Assembly: GCF_024713945.1 (NCBI RefSeq)
Contig: NC_134684.1
Span: 1,469,001 to 1,533,000, forward strand
Direction: 5' to 3'
Length of the DNA: 64,000 bases
DNA from: Dermatophagoides farinae
Taxonomy: Eukaryota > Arthropoda > Arachnida > Sarcoptiformes > Pyroglyphidae
The notes below the pieces were generated by a model, which did no database searches, had not been told where the DNA came from, and saw nothing but the letters and a program-made list of their open reading frames with translations. Below are positions 50,778 to 63,477 of this stretch, in pieces. The translations under genes and the position numbers were made by a program. Every line of letters begins with the position of its first letter. Positions within the stretch are counted from its first letter, which is position 1.

Positions 50778-52197
50778 ATAAATAAAATAAAAAAAAAATT
50801 TTTTTTTGTTTTTGTTTTATTATAATAAAACTGGAATGGAAAAACTTGAATTTTTCAAAACAACTCAAAGATGGCGTGACAAATCATTTGATATTTTTTT
50901 TTTTTTTTTTTTTTGAAAATTTTCATTCCCGCTGTTCGCAAATCAAATCATGGCCATGAATGTTTTTTTTTCACCATTCATGCAACACATTAAGATTATC
51001 ATCATCATCATCATCATCATAATCATCACAATCATTTGTCAATCGACTTGTGCAAATATTATTTTCATTAAAATTTTTATTTTTATTAGTAGTAAAAAAA
51101 AAAATTCGTATCGAATCATTATCGGAATGTGTTGAATACGAACCGAACAAATTCATGGTGTGAATCGAAATGTAGAATAAACAAAACTGATTTTTAAAAA
51201 ATTTCATTTTCAAATTGCAATTCTATTGTATTATCGATTGATTGATTTTTTTTCTGTTTTGTTTTGTTAACATATATTTGTTATAAGAACAAAACCAAAA
51301 CAGTTCGATTATTGATTCAATGATGACTGATGATTGAAAAACAATAAAATTACATATGTGTTATTATCATTGTCATGTTTTTTTTTTTTATCCACATCAG
51401 CAAAATTTCTATTTTTAGCATCGTGTTAATAAAAAAAGAAAACATAGTGTTAATTAAATTCTTTACGTCAATAACAACCACATAACCATTCTAAATCATT
51501 CGATCATCATTTGATGATGAGATTGTTGTTTCTAAATATAACTTTCCATTATGTTAATATCAAGAGATTGATTTCGATTCTTATCGATCTTTAAATTGTT
51601 GTTGTATGTAAATATTTATTCATTCATGAATAAACAAATGTGTTTTTTTCCACAATACAAAAAAAAACATCATCATCATCATCACCTGATGAGCGGATAT
51701 TATTATTATATATTTGAATTTAAGAAAGATGGCCTGTTATGTTAGCCCACACTTGGTACTTAAAGTGTTTATATATATCATATATCATATCTGTACGGTA
51801 TTTCGAATTTAATTTATAATAAAACCATAATTATATGATGACGAGAATGACGATAATGATAAGAATTTTTATTTTATTTTATTTTATAATTCATGATGAT
51901 TCCAAAATGCTTGTTGTTTATTATTATTATTATTATTTGTCACTATCTAAATTAAATCAGTCAAACATATAGATACACACACACACACACACACACATTC
52001 TAAGTTATAAACCTTGAATATTAAACATCATCATCATCATCAACAAAATGATAAACACCCTTTGGCGACATAATATTTTTTTTTATGTTTTTATTTCAAC
52101 AGGTCAGATGTTGTTTTTTTCAAATTCTGCTAAGATTATCATGAGATGTTTGATAATGTTGAAATTATTATTTGTGTAACCATGGTTACAATTATGG

Positions 52198-52231
<34 letters not shown>
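52198..52231 (+). repeat. (GT)n microsatellite
   Basis: Pure GT array of about 34 bp, between the two TMEM222 copies and roughly 190 bp upstream of the promoter of copy 2. Confidence 0.9.
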
Positions 52232-52234
<3 letters not shown>

Positions 52235-52423
52235 AAGCACCTTCTTAAATTTTCAAAAAAACGTTAGGGTATGCCTATTTTGAGAAAAGAGTCATATACC
52301 ATTCCATACATACTTATATCTTGTCTGTTTGAATTTATTGGAATTCTCATTCATTGCTGTTTATTTATTTTTTTTTAACACTTTCAAAATTTTTCGGAAT
52401 TTTAATTCGCAATCATCATAGGG

Positions 52424-52455
52424 TATATAAATACCAAAACCATTTTCCAGTCCTA
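52424..52455 (+). promoter_or_regulatory. TATA box and possible initiator of TMEM222 copy 2
   Basis: TATATAAATA at 52424-52433 is preceded by G+C bases (ATAGGG). A CCAGTC initiator-like site lies about 25-30 bases downstream and gives a predicted 5' UTR of roughly 115 bases before the ATG at 52567. Spacing is right for a focused promoter, but TATA-like strings are common here. Confidence 0.45.
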
Positions 52456-52566
52456 TGCCGTTCATTCAAACATTTAGACAACCAAAAATCGAGGTACCAC
52501 TTTTTGTAGTTCTTTCGTGTTTTTTTTTCTTGTATCCAAGTGTGTGTGTGTGTGTTGAAAACAAAA

Positions 52567-53411
52567 ATGTTGAATCAATTGATAGCCATAAATCATGTTA
52601 ACCAATATACAATTGGTACAAATAATGATGAAGATGAACATTTGAAAATTAATCATATCAATGATCGATGGGATCATGTACATCTTTATAATGGGCTTAA
52701 GCAATATAATATTGATCCAGATAATCGACGTTATCCATGTTGTTTAGTATGGACACCATTACCATTGATTCATTGGATTTTACCGCCAATCGCTTTTATT
52801 GGCCATCTAGGCATCGGACGTTCCGATGGTGCTGTACTGGATTTTGCTCGGCCATATCGTGTATCAAGAGATTCGAAAAAATATGGTCGAAGATTAAAAA
52901 TTCTTCCATTGAATCCTAAATTAGCAAATGGTGGTACCATAGAATCTTGGGATAATGGTATTGAACAAGCTGCGAAGATATTTGCTAAAAAACCGGTAAG
53001 TTTTTTTTTTGTTGTTGTTCGATTAATCGATTAATTGATTGGATCAATAATAACTTACCACATTTGTATTTGTGTTTAGCATCTAGTCTTATTCAGTAAT
53101 TGTTATACATTCGTTGCATTGGCATTAAATATAATGGAATATAATGGACGTTCTGATTATAGTGGATTAGAATTATTTTGGTTATTACATAATCATTCAG
53201 ATTATCTTGAGTAAGTGGTTGATGAATCCAAAAAAAAATCCAATCTAACCACATATTATTTTGAATTTCTTTTTCATTTCCAACACACCCACACCCACAC
53301 ACCCACACGCACAGTACAAGAGCATTCGTTCGTACTTGGGCACCATATGCTGTGATCATTTTAGTTGCATTGTTTTTACATTTTCTATTCACAAATTTGA
53401 TTACACTTTAA
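52567..53411 (+). CDS. TMEM222/DUF778 family protein, copy 2, divergent (218 aa)
   Basis: Tandem paralogue of the gene at 50018. Exons: 52567-52995, 53080-53210 and 53315-53411. The second exon is 131 nt in both copies and intron phases are the same (0 and 2), so they arose by duplication. Retained motifs: CLVWTPLPLIHWILPP, GHLGIGRSDGAVLDF, SWDNGIEQAAKIF, FSNCYTFVALALNIMEYNG and a C-terminal TM segment. His80 and Cys151 align with His65 and Cys135 of copy 1; the residue after Cys is Tyr instead of His. The N-terminus is longer and unrelated. An upstream in-frame stretch (CVCVLKTK) lacks an ATG, so Met at 52567 was chosen. AATAAA-type signals follow near 53599-53612. Confidence 0.9.
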
Positions 53412-53702
53412 AAAATTTTTTTTTAAATAGATAGATTTTTGGAAATTTTTTGGTTAAATTATCCAAGAATCTCATGATCATTCCCGATGATCATTTCATG
53501 ATCATGGTGATTTGTTAATCACACACATGACAATCTTTTTTATTCATTTTTTGTATCAATTATTGGAATAATTATTGTTCTAGTATATTGAATTTCATAA
53601 TAAAATAAAATAAAATTAATCAATTTTATATTACAATCCAATAAATATAAAAATTTCGAAATAAAAACCATGGTGATTAGAGCGCCATCCTACTGGAGTA
53701 TA

Positions 53703-53738
<36 letters not shown>

Positions 53739-53777
53739 TTTGTGAAAATTTTTTTTTTTTTTGATAAACACGTACGC
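53412..53777. other. spacer with CA microsatellite
   Basis: 366 bp between TMEM222 copy 2 and the HAD gene. Contains poly(A) signal-like AATAAAATAAAATAAAA near 53598 and a (CA)n run at 53704-53738 just upstream of the HAD start. No other feature seen. Confidence 0.5.
53704..53738 (+). repeat. (CA)n microsatellite
   Basis: Pure CA array of about 35 bp in the spacer before the HAD gene. It encodes Thr-His repeats in the upstream open frame, which explains why the frame starts before the true ATG. Confidence 0.9.
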
Positions 53778-54670
53778 ATGTACCGATTATATCGATTGGT
53801 TTCAAATCATCTGATTAAAATGAATAAACCGAATGATAATACAAAAATGAAGATTACACATATTTTGTTCGATTTTGATGGAACATTGGTCAACACTATT
53901 GATACAATTGTCAATATTGTTGAACGAATTGTTACCGAACGCAATAGACAAATGACCAATAAAATAAGAGGTAAATTTCAATCAAAAAAAAAAAAAAAAA
54001 AAAAATGTGTAAAAATTGTAATTATATTGGTCTTGTAGATTTCATTCCAAATATGACCAGTTATCGATCATTATTGAATGTTATCAATGAAGAATTAAAT
54101 CTACAGATAACACTGGATGAATTCAAAGTAGATATGCTTCAAAAACATCTGGATGCCGATATAAAATTAATGCCAGGTGTTAAACAATTGGTTGAACATT
54201 TATATCATTGTCATATTCCAATGGCTATTGCTACAGGAAATTCAAAGTATAGATTGATGAGTCATTTTTTTTCTGGTATTTAATTTGAATGAATTTACTT
54301 TTTCAGATCATTCTACGAAGTGATTTCGGCTAAATTTGGTAATTTTTTTCCAAAACATTTTCATCATTGTGTATGTGCATATGATGATCAAGAAGTGGCC
54401 AATCAAAAACCAAGTCCAGATGTTTATTATATAGCTGCCAAACGATTTCCACAACCACCAGTTAGTATGGAAAATGTTTTGATTTTTGAAGATTCAATGA
54501 CTGGTTTAAAAGGTGCTATAGCTTCTGGTGCTCATACGGTGTTTGTTACGAAAAATTCCAGCCAAATTCAAACCAAAGAACACAATGAATTAGTGAAAAA
54601 AACTGATTTACGGCTGGAAACATTGGAACAATTTGATCCAAAGAAATTTAATCTCCATTCATCAGAATGA
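53778..54670 (+). CDS. PUDP: HAD-superfamily phosphatase, HDHD1/PUDP (GS1-like) type, 254 aa
   Basis: Dephosphorylates pseudouridine-5'-phosphate or similar small phosphomonoesters in the cytosol. Exons: 53778-53970, 54039-54246 and 54307-54670. Motif I is LFDFDGTLVNT, with both Asp; motif II is the AIATGNSK strand; motif III Lys lies in NQKPSPDVY; motif IV is LIFEDSMTG. The helical cap between motifs I and II (LMPGVKQLVEHL precedes motif II) and AAKRFPQPP match the HDHD1 group. The donor in exon 2 (AA/GTATAG) was chosen because it joins GNSK to SFYEVISAKFG; a longer open frame read past it ends in a stop. The ATG at 53778 adds 14 residues over the alternative at 53820, which may be the true start. 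Intron 1 has a 20-odd A run. Confidence 0.88.
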
Positions 54671-54981
54671 TGATGATTCTGGTGATGAATTAGAAAATAC
54701 AATACATATAGCCAAATTTAAATGCTCAGATACGTCCTATCTGAATAGAATAGAATTTTTAGGTTTATGTTTTAAGAATTTTGACGTAAATAATTTTTTT
54801 TTATTATGTATACGTTTCGTTAAACGTGATATAAAGAAATATATAAATTTGCAAATTTTTAATTAATAAATTGGTGCTAAATGGTGTTTATTGTCTAAAA
54901 TAAAAATTTTTTCATTCATTGTGCCATCATTTGCGTATATTCTATTGTCTTAATTGATTATTTGAACAACAAACAGATGGT
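54671..54981. other. spacer before MON2
   Basis: 311 bp, AT-rich. It must contain the HAD 3' UTR and the MON2 promoter or 5' UTR. An AACAG just before the MON2 ATG (54972-54976) could be a splice acceptor for a non-coding first exon, unproven. Confidence 0.4.
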
Positions 54982-57900
54982 ATGATGCCTCCGAATGAAT
55001 CGACATTCGGTTCGTCAGAACGAAAATTTCTCGATGAATTACAACATAATTTTAATCAATTAGCCAGTGAGGCTAAGAAAAAATTTCCACATGTCAAAGA
55101 GGTATCACGTATGCTACATCATGAATAAATCATCGGAATAATAATTGTTTGTGTAAATTTTTTTTTTGTTTCAGGCATGTGAAACCGGTATTATACGTGT
55201 CCGTAATGTAGCATCATCTGCAGTAGCATCGGCCACATTCAAAGATTTACTTGCAAATGAAAGTGCACAATTAATGGAACCATTTTTTATGGGTTGTGAT
55301 ACACGATGGCCAAAAATAGTACAAATCAGTTTAAATGCAATACAAAAATCTATATTATTCGAATGTCTTAATAAACAAGCAGCCGAAAATTTAATCAATT
55401 GCCTATGGAATCTTATGGAACATGGCCTAGAAGAAGTGAAAGTTTTACAAACAATCACATTATTGATAACAACCAATCAATTAATACAGGATGAACAATT
55501 GGCTAAAATAATATCTTTATGTTTTCGTTTATATAATGCAAAAAATTCTACAACAGCCAATACAGCATCGGCTACAATTCGACAATTAATAACGGCCATA
55601 TTCGAAAGAGTTGTCAATATTGACAGCACAGCAATATACAATAACAATAATAAACAGCAGCATCAGCAGCAATCTACGGTGGATAAAACAAAACTTTTCG
55701 AAATTATTGTTTCAAATGATACAAAAACACAGGATTCTTGTCATCGATATATACCGATACGATTTAAAACGAAACCGTTATGTATGGATGCTTATAACGT
55801 AATGCAAGATCTCATACAGATAATAAATGGTGAAACAACATTTTGGCTTAAAATGCCTCATATTGATATTGACAAATTGTTTGCATTAGAATTATTGGAA
55901 TTAATCATTAATCAATATCCATCCATTTTCTATAATCATGATGAATTTATTTTCATACTTAAAGATAAAGTATGTCAAGTGGTGATCAAATTATTTGCTC
56001 CGAATCTTAAATTCATTCGAAATAATCATCGCCATCATCATAATCATCAATTATCATTTAATCCATTGCTTCAAAAAACTAGTAACAACGATGATTCGAT
56101 CAATGATTCTACTGGCAATTCATCTGTCCAAACTGTACAGATTAGCCCACCACAATGGCCAACAACCGTCCGTTTGATGCGAATCGTTTCAGTTTTGATC
56201 AAAAATTTCTTTCAATTATTGATAACCGAAAGTGAAATATTCCTAACACAATTAATTCGATCATTGGAAGTTGATAAACTTAATTGGCAACGTTTGATTG
56301 CGTTGGAAGCATTGTTTAAAATTTTGGACGCACAGACATTAGCTGCTCTTTGTCAATATTATGATTCTTCAATGCAAAGCTCAAAAATTCTTCGTGATAT
56401 TGTTAATGCATTATGCATTTTTATTCAGTCACAATTTCAGATTGTCGATTCATCATCGACACAGAGTCTAATTGCTTCATTAGTCAATAATAATAGTGGT
56501 AATGTTAATGGAAATTTTTCCGGCAGTTCATCCGTTGCAAATAATAATAGTTTGAATCAATCGATTAATCGAACAAATACTAATGTTCCTTGTGATCAAT
56601 TTCCGACATTCAATTTACGAAACATAACGACAACCTTATTATTCATACCATTGGATAATAGTTACCGTTATAAAACGTTTTATATTGATCAATTGGATAA
56701 ACAAGAACCACCACAAGCACCTAATGGTCACGGTCTAAGTACTGGTATTGCTTGTGTATTTGAAGTGGCCGATTCTTTGTTGAAAATTATCGAAACTTAT
56801 CTAGAGATTACGATCGATACAAAATTGACCAATAATATTAATTGTGGTGATGTTAAATCGGCAATTCAAAAACGTTTTGTACATCAAACATCAGAGGCTG
56901 TTGACTTTTTTCAATTACATCGACAATTAATGTTATCTACCTATACGGGATTGATTGGATCATTCTGTTTATTACTTGATGCTTCTGCCGATGAAAAATG
57001 TACCGAATTAATTCTGGACCAAATGCAAAAATTAATCATAATCTATGGCATGTACGATGTTGATGTAGCACGTGATTCATTGTTCATATCATTATGTAAA
57101 TCGGCATTACCTTCAAATTATTGTTCATTACGTGCATTGAATCCAGATAATATTATTTCGGCTGATGATGATTGCCAGACGAACAAATCGAATGAAACAA
57201 ACTCAACTTTGTTGTCCACAAATACAAATGCATCATCTATGGCGGCCAATCTTTATTCATCATCGTCAAGCTTATTAAGTAATTCTTCAATTAATCTAAC
57301 TAATCTTCTTCAACAACAAAATAATCATCCACAGCCAATGAATTCGAATAAATCAACGTTAGAATCGTCGACAAATAATTCATCATTGAATTATCAACAT
57401 GAATATAATCAACAAGTGATCGCTGTTGGAACACCATTACCTGTGAATAATGATTCAACATTTTCTAACAATTCTACTGTTCAATCTCAACAACACCAAC
57501 AACAACAGAATAGTGGTCCAGTCATGTTGACTGCCAAGAATCTTCAATGTATGCGTTCGATTATGCATTTATCAATGACTTATGGTGGTTTGTATCGTGA
57601 ACAATCATGGCATATTGTTTTCACTACACTACAACATTTAGTATGGATTCTAGGCATAAAACCGAATAATTCCCGTGCTTATAAATTAAGTAATTATTAT
57701 CAAGCTAGCAATTGTAATGTTCAATCAATACAACCAGATCAGCAACTGCAGTCACAACAATCTTTGAATGCCGAACAGATTGTTGGTTCAACAGTGAATG
57801 ATTTGCCAGTTTTAACTGCAATGCTTTCACGATTATTCGAATGTACACAGTAAGTTCCTTTTTTTCGTTGATTTTCGTTTCAATTCCTTTTTGCCATAAT

Positions 57901-60900
57901 TGCTTCCGCTTCTTGAAAAATATTCTATTTCAATGCTACTACTACTACTACTACTATCTTCTTTATTATATTTTCTGCTTCTATTTGAAGTTACGACACC
58001 ATTTCGGAGAATTTATCTTCGATATTTTTCAATACTCAGTAAGTTCTATCAATTTATTCTTGATTTTTTCTTTATTCAAGTTTGCTAGAAGTTTTTGTTT
58101 CTTTTTTTATCCGCTTTTTATTTTTGCATTTCGTTTTTTTTTCTTATCACACATCTCATTGTAAATTTTTTGTTTTATATTCTCAGAAACATTCCTGATG
58201 ATTCTTTATTGACCATGATGAAAGCCTTGATGACCATATCAAATGAAGCAATGGAAATTGCCTATAATAATCGTGAACCATCATTGGTAAGTTGTGTCGA
58301 TATTCCGGATGTTTTTACTATTTCCATTTTTTTACAGTTTGCTGTTGTCAAGATTCATGAATCAGCTTTAGTCAATATGACTCGGATAGATTTATTCTGG
58401 GATCTAATCACCAATCATTTAATTCAAGGTATTTTAATTATACTTTCTGAATAATAATCTGTTTTCGATAATTAATGTTGATTTTTACATCGTTTAGTTT
58501 CATCACATCCTTATAATAAATTGCGTGAAAGTGCTGTCGAGGTTGTTTGTAATCTCGTACAATCAGTGCTAAATTATCGTTTCATGAAACTAAAGAATCA
58601 TGATGATAAAAATTCTTCCTTATCACCTGAATCTTATTATTTATTGGCATTACAATCATTATCACAGATTAAATTTATCGACATTAAACAGAAACAAATT
58701 GAATGTTTATTACGAATCTTACAATCGAATGGTGAAGATATTACTGTTGGTTGGCCAATATTGTTTAATATTATTGAATCGGCATGCCTTCCCCAGAATG
58801 ATAAACTAGTTGTTCATTCATTTCAATGTTATGAATTCATTGTGTCCAATCTTTTGCGTTACATACCATCGATACATTTAATTCATTGTATCAATGCTGC
58901 CGTCGCGTTTGGATCACAAGTGCAAGAGCTAAATGTTTCATTATCAGCAGTGGGTCTGGTTTGGAATGTAGCCGATTTTCTTCATTCGAATCATGATCAA
59001 ATACAATCTTTGATTGATAATTTCATTCTGAAAGGCCATAAATTTGTTAGCATTGATCTGCCGTTTTGTGAAGATCTTACCCCGGTACAAAGTTTGTGGA
59101 TTTCATTATTCAAAAATTTGAGCAACCTTTGTACAGATGCTCGACTTTCTGTCCGGAAAAGTTCAGTTCAAACTTTAATGTCAACACTGTCGAAACATGG
59201 ACAAACATTGGATTACAATACATGGAAAGCAATCTTTTTCTACATACTTTTTCCACTAGTCGACAGTGTACGTACATTATGCAGTCTGGCGTCGAATGAA
59301 AAGATCACACAATCTGAATCTTCTAAACCAAATTCTTATGGTGATGATTCCGATTCCTATATGATACATTATTCCAGGAATACGGCATTCAAACAATGGT
59401 GTGAAACACAAGTATCCGTTATTAATGGTGTTTCTCGAATCATAAGCATCAAATTAGATATGTTAATTGAACATAGTATGGCAAAACCAATTCAATCGAA
59501 TAATGAACCCAACGAATTGAATAACAGCAACAACAGTGAAACAATTTTATTGAATATTTGGACATTATTTTTTGAATTTATTTTTTCATCATCCACATGC
59601 ACAAATGAAGAAGTATCAATGTCGGCAATCAAATGTTTTAATGAAATTGTCAGCTTTCTCAATGATTACCAAGCAAATAATAATGATGCTGGTGGCGATG
59701 ATGATTATATAAATCGATTAATTAGTCTTATATGGAAAAATGTTTGGAAAACCTGGTGTAATATTGGACATCATATTGCGGCCAACAATAATGTGTTTCC
59801 ATCATCAACAACAAGTGAAAATAGTTGTTTCGATTCTGAACAACAACAACAACAACGGTTGAATAACAATGAAGAAACGACGAATTTTTTACCATCACAA
59901 TCCTATTTATGTTCGTTTATCCAGTCATTAAATATAATTTTATCCAAATATATCCATCATTTAACCGAAAGGTATGTTCATGTGGCTGCATTTTTTTTGA
60001 TTGTTTTAATTGTTTTTAATTTTGTTAAAAAGTGACTTTAAAAACATGTCTCACATATTACAAAATGTAATGACCATACCATTTGATGTTATAACTGAAA
60101 CTTATCATCATTCAGCATCTTATCGCAATCATTATCATCACCATCACCACCATCATCATCATAATCATCCGATTATGCAAACATCGGATAATTCATCTTC
60201 ATCTTCATTATTGACGAGCCTTCAACATGAAATCCTGATGACAATGGAGAAAATTCAAACAGAAGTTGTCTCAAATTTGACTACGTTGAATCATTTGTTG
60301 CCATTAATTTATTATCAATATCTTACATTTTCATTATATGCTGTTAATATTGGTAAATATTGTTATAATAGAATCTTTCCAAGAATTTTATTGCAACCAT
60401 TTTTCCATTATAAATAGTGCCACCAAATCTGAATGTATTCATTAGTTCACAATTTCAACATCGTTTTCTACCCGGTGAATTGACCACATTCAAATCAGCC
60501 ACATTCTATATATTTGGTGAATTGGCCCTACGAAATGCTTTCAATTTATACATGTGTACTTATATGGAATCGATTGTCATTAAATCCCATATTTTACATT
60601 CATTAATTAAGGTATATATCAATATCAATGGTCTTATGATGAAACTACTTACTAATATAGCATTTATGTCGGTTTAGGCTTATAAAATTCCATTATGTTT
60701 CAAATATTCTTGCCCCTTGCAAACAACATGGAAATATGCTGTCAATTATTTTATCAAAACACTGGAACTTGGTTTGCCATTAGCTCGTCGTTATCGTAAG
60801 TGAAATCAATTATGTTTTTATTCATTTTCTGGTTCTGATCATTTTTGATATCAATAATAGCCGCCGATTTCATTAGTATTTGGGCAGATCTTGCATTAAC

Positions 60901-61867
60901 ATTTGAAGGTTTTCTATTCCCTTCTAATAAACCACCATCAAATCAAAAATTAGAAGAACAACAAATGGATGAATCACTTGATGTCAAAGTGGTGGAATTA
61001 ATACGCGATCATATAATGATACATGCACAGAAAATACCTAAAGAATTTCTTTTACAAATTGTTTCAATTTTGAATCGTGGATCAATTCATTCACCATCGA
61101 TCACTTCGATAGAAACAGAAATGAATCGTAAACTACGAGAGGATTTTGCTAGAATTTGTTTTCAAACTTTGTTACAATTTTCATTTTTTGGCCCAAAAGG
61201 AAATCCTGATTTATTTATTCAATCCTCAAAAACAAATTTAAATGTTGAAAATATTGGTCAATCATCTGCTGAACAGACCATTGGTATTGTTAACAAATTG
61301 GCCGTAGCATCAATTCTGAAACGATTTAATGATGTAATTATTAAATATGTTGAAGATGAACAACTGTGTCCTTGTCCATTGCCACGACATCGTTTAAGTG
61401 AAATATCATTTGTATTGAAAGCATTGGCTACATTGATTGCATCATTGAAGGAAGCACCACCTGCTGCCGTCGAGAATCATGTATGGCAACAACTTATACA
61501 ACTGTATCCACGTATTGTCGATTGTACAATGTCTAATTCACCACAGGTGAATAATTCTATACGTGAAGTATTACATCAATATGCCTATCTTTTACAAAGT
61601 CCTGTGGTTTCTCCATTGTCGACACCGTTAGCCGCTAACAAACAACAATTTGAACCGAATGGAAATATTTATCCTCATCATCATCATAATCATCATAATC
61701 ATAATCATAATCATCAACAACAACAGCAACAACAACAACAACATACAGCACTTACAAAATTACTGCCAACAGCTACTAAAACTGTGGATAATAATACTAC
61801 GATCAAATCAATAACGGAAAAAAATTTTCAACGAAATGTAGGCAAAAATGCAGAAATTAATATTTGA
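54982..61867 (+). CDS. MON2: MON2 homologue, trans-Golgi/endosome trafficking regulator, about 2032 aa
   Basis: Large ARF-GEF-like scaffold without a Sec7 catalytic domain that works with DOPEY and P4-ATPase in endosome-to-Golgi traffic. Nine exons: 54982-55101, 55175-57849, 58187-58286, 58338-58428, 58498-59971, 60033-60352, 60418-60611, 60678-60795 and 60861-61867. All junctions are phase-compatible, 6099 nt. The N-terminus (AKKKFPHVKEACETGIIRV, FMGCDTRWPKIVQISLNAIQ) matches the DCB region; the HUS-like and HEAT-like parts follow, with RESAVEVVCNLVQ, LQSLSQIKFIDIKQKQIECL, VGWPILFNII and CRFxL-type end. The protein is about 300 residues longer than human MON2 (1718) because of Asn/Ser/Gln/His-rich inserts near 57180-57510, 59480-59530, 59700-59890, 60120-60200 and 61670-61750. 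It abuts a convergent gene with only 88 bp between stops. Confidence 0.93.
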
Positions 61868-61955
61868 AATTAATTTTTTTTCACGAATCACACACATAAC
61901 CCCAATGATTTTATCAAGAAATAAAAAAAATAAAAAATAAAATTTTTTTTAAAAA

Positions 61956-62546
61956 TCAAAATTTAAAACTCAATTCATTGGGATAAATGTATGTCTCTTC
62001 ATTGGTCAAATTAGTTGGTTGCATCAACGTTGAATCGGCATTTTTGTTATCGATTTTTTTCAACTCTGCATCCACCATTTCGATCTGCTGATTATCACCA
62101 AACAGTAAAGTTTCATTTTCATTTTGATCTGTGGTAAGATTTTGTTCATTCAATGTGCATACATTATGATTTTTAATAACCAATATTTGTGGACGAAAAT
62201 CTAGACGAAAATTTTTCATCATTTCTTCAAGATTTCCATCACATTGATTCAATAATTGAATGAAATGTTCAAAATTCAATCCGGTATCATCTATTTTAAT
62301 GCCAAAACTATTGTTGATGTGTTGTCGAATAAATTCCTGAAAATCATTGAATAATTTTGAATAGTTTGTATCCGAACAGATTTCATAGAAAATTTCTTCA
62401 TCACCACTATCTGCTTTTTTTGTTGTTTGTTCTAATCTCTTGCCATCTTTTTTTGAACGATGATAATCTGCCACAATTTTCTCTTCGAATTTATTCTTCA
62501 TTTTTTTCACTTGATTACGTATTGGTTTCGAATTTTTTGGCTTCAT
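61956..62546 (-). CDS. unrecognised 196-aa basic-then-acidic protein
   Basis: Single open frame with a real start and normal composition. I cannot name a family. It has a very basic N-terminus (KNSKPIRNQVKKMKNKFEEK, likely nuclear or nucleolar), then an acidic patch, a helical centre (KLFNDFQEFIRQHINNSF, LNFEHFIQLLNQCDGNLEEM) resembling a small helical bundle or UBA-like fold, and a polar tail. It lies in a divergent arrangement with TIMM29 (251 bp between starts, so possibly a shared promoter) and is tail-to-tail with MON2. The very small gap to MON2 suggests the two 3' UTRs overlap. Confidence 0.65.
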   Translation of the reverse strand: MKPKNSKPIRNQVKKMKNKFEEKIVADYHRSKKDGKRLEQTTKKADSGDEEIFYEICSDTNYSKLFNDFQEFIRQHINNSFGIKIDDTGLNFEHFIQLLNQCDGNLEEMMKNFRLDFRPQILVIKNHNVCTLNEQNLTTDQNENETLLFGDNQQIEMVDAELKKIDNKNADSTLMQPTNLTNEETYIYPNELSFKF

Positions 62547-62797
62547 ATTTTTTTTTCAACAAAATTCCTATAAACAAACAAAAATTAAACTAAACTAAAC
62601 AAAGTTTTCGATCGAAGTCTAAATATATCTTGGCTATTTGATCATATATAATTTGATTAATTTGGCTGCAATTGTTGGCCGGGAAAAAAATTCGAAAATT
62701 TTAATTACGTACATTCTGAATGAACAACTGAACATGCTGAATTCCAGCTGGAATATTCGAATTCAAAATATTGATTGAATTTTTTTTTTTTTACAAA

Positions 62798-63409
62798 ATG
62801 TCAATAATGTTACGGATAACTAATTTTACATCGAAAATGTCATTGATTACGAAACGATATCGTAATTTTACATTACTGCCTGAACGTTTAAAAGGTGGAA
62901 TAATTGAAAATTCTATCAATTATTTACGTAACGTTGGTAATGATTATAAAAATGTTTATTTGGAAACCATTCAAGATATTCGTAAACGTCCACTAAAAGC
63001 TTCAATTATTGGTGCAATTTTAATATCCGGTGGTTATTGTATCCAACATAATCCTTCATTTGATGATTTTCAAACGCAATTAATCGATTCAAATAATCGT
63101 CTTTCACGTGTTCCACAATCGATACGTAATCAAACATCTTGTCAATATGTTCATCGTTTGTTTCGTATGAATGATAAACAATTATTACGACATCAATCAT
63201 TCGGTTTATTCTCAATCATTTATATTTCCAATCATTCATCCGGAAATTCTTTATTTCAATATCAATGTAAATATTTGAAACCAGAATGGCGTACCACCCT
63301 TTCTCAACGAATTATTGATATAGGTTTCATTGATCGATTTCATTTTCTGTATCATAAAATGAACGATTATGATGTTAATCATAAAGAATTTGATAAATTA
63401 ATTGAATAA
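62798..63409 (+). CDS. TIMM29: mitochondrial import inner membrane translocase subunit TIM29, 203 aa
   Basis: Metazoan-specific component of the TIM22 complex that inserts carrier proteins into the inner membrane. Single exon, Met at 62798 chosen; an upstream in-frame stretch lacks an ATG. A basic N-terminus acts as presequence. PERLKGGIIENSINYLRNVG with DYKNVYLETIQDIRKRPLKA precedes a single TM near residues 66-82 (LKASIIGAILISGGYCI). The domain landmarks LIDSNNRLSRVPQSIRN, VHRLFRMNDKQLLRHQSFG, QCKYLKPEWRTTLSQRIIDI and GFIDRFHFLYHKMNDYDVN are those of the TIM29/DUF2366 family. Length fits. A companion to the carrier gene in this window only by function, not by linkage. Confidence 0.93.
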   Translation: MSIMLRITNFTSKMSLITKRYRNFTLLPERLKGGIIENSINYLRNVGNDYKNVYLETIQDIRKRPLKASIIGAILISGGYCIQHNPSFDDFQTQLIDSNNRLSRVPQSIRNQTSCQYVHRLFRMNDKQLLRHQSFGLFSIIYISNHSSGNSLFQYQCKYLKPEWRTTLSQRIIDIGFIDRFHFLYHKMNDYDVNHKEFDKLIE

Positions 63410-63477
63410 AAAATTTATTGTATTAAATATTTTTAAATAATTATCATGATTCACATATATTTTATTTTATTGAAAGT

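Larger units (their letters stand above)
50778..52566. other. spacer between the TMEM222 copies
   Basis: 1.8 kb. After poly(A) motifs near 50777-50790 it holds ATC runs near 50998-51025, CA at 51974-51996, ATC near 52028-52044, GT at 52198-52231 and a TATA-type promoter for copy 2 (listed separately). No other gene seen. Confidence 0.45.

Noticed and set aside
54240-54290. HAD exon 2 continuing to MSHFFSGI and a stop
   Set aside because: GTATAG donor at 54247 joins smoothly to the next exon and restores the family sequence.
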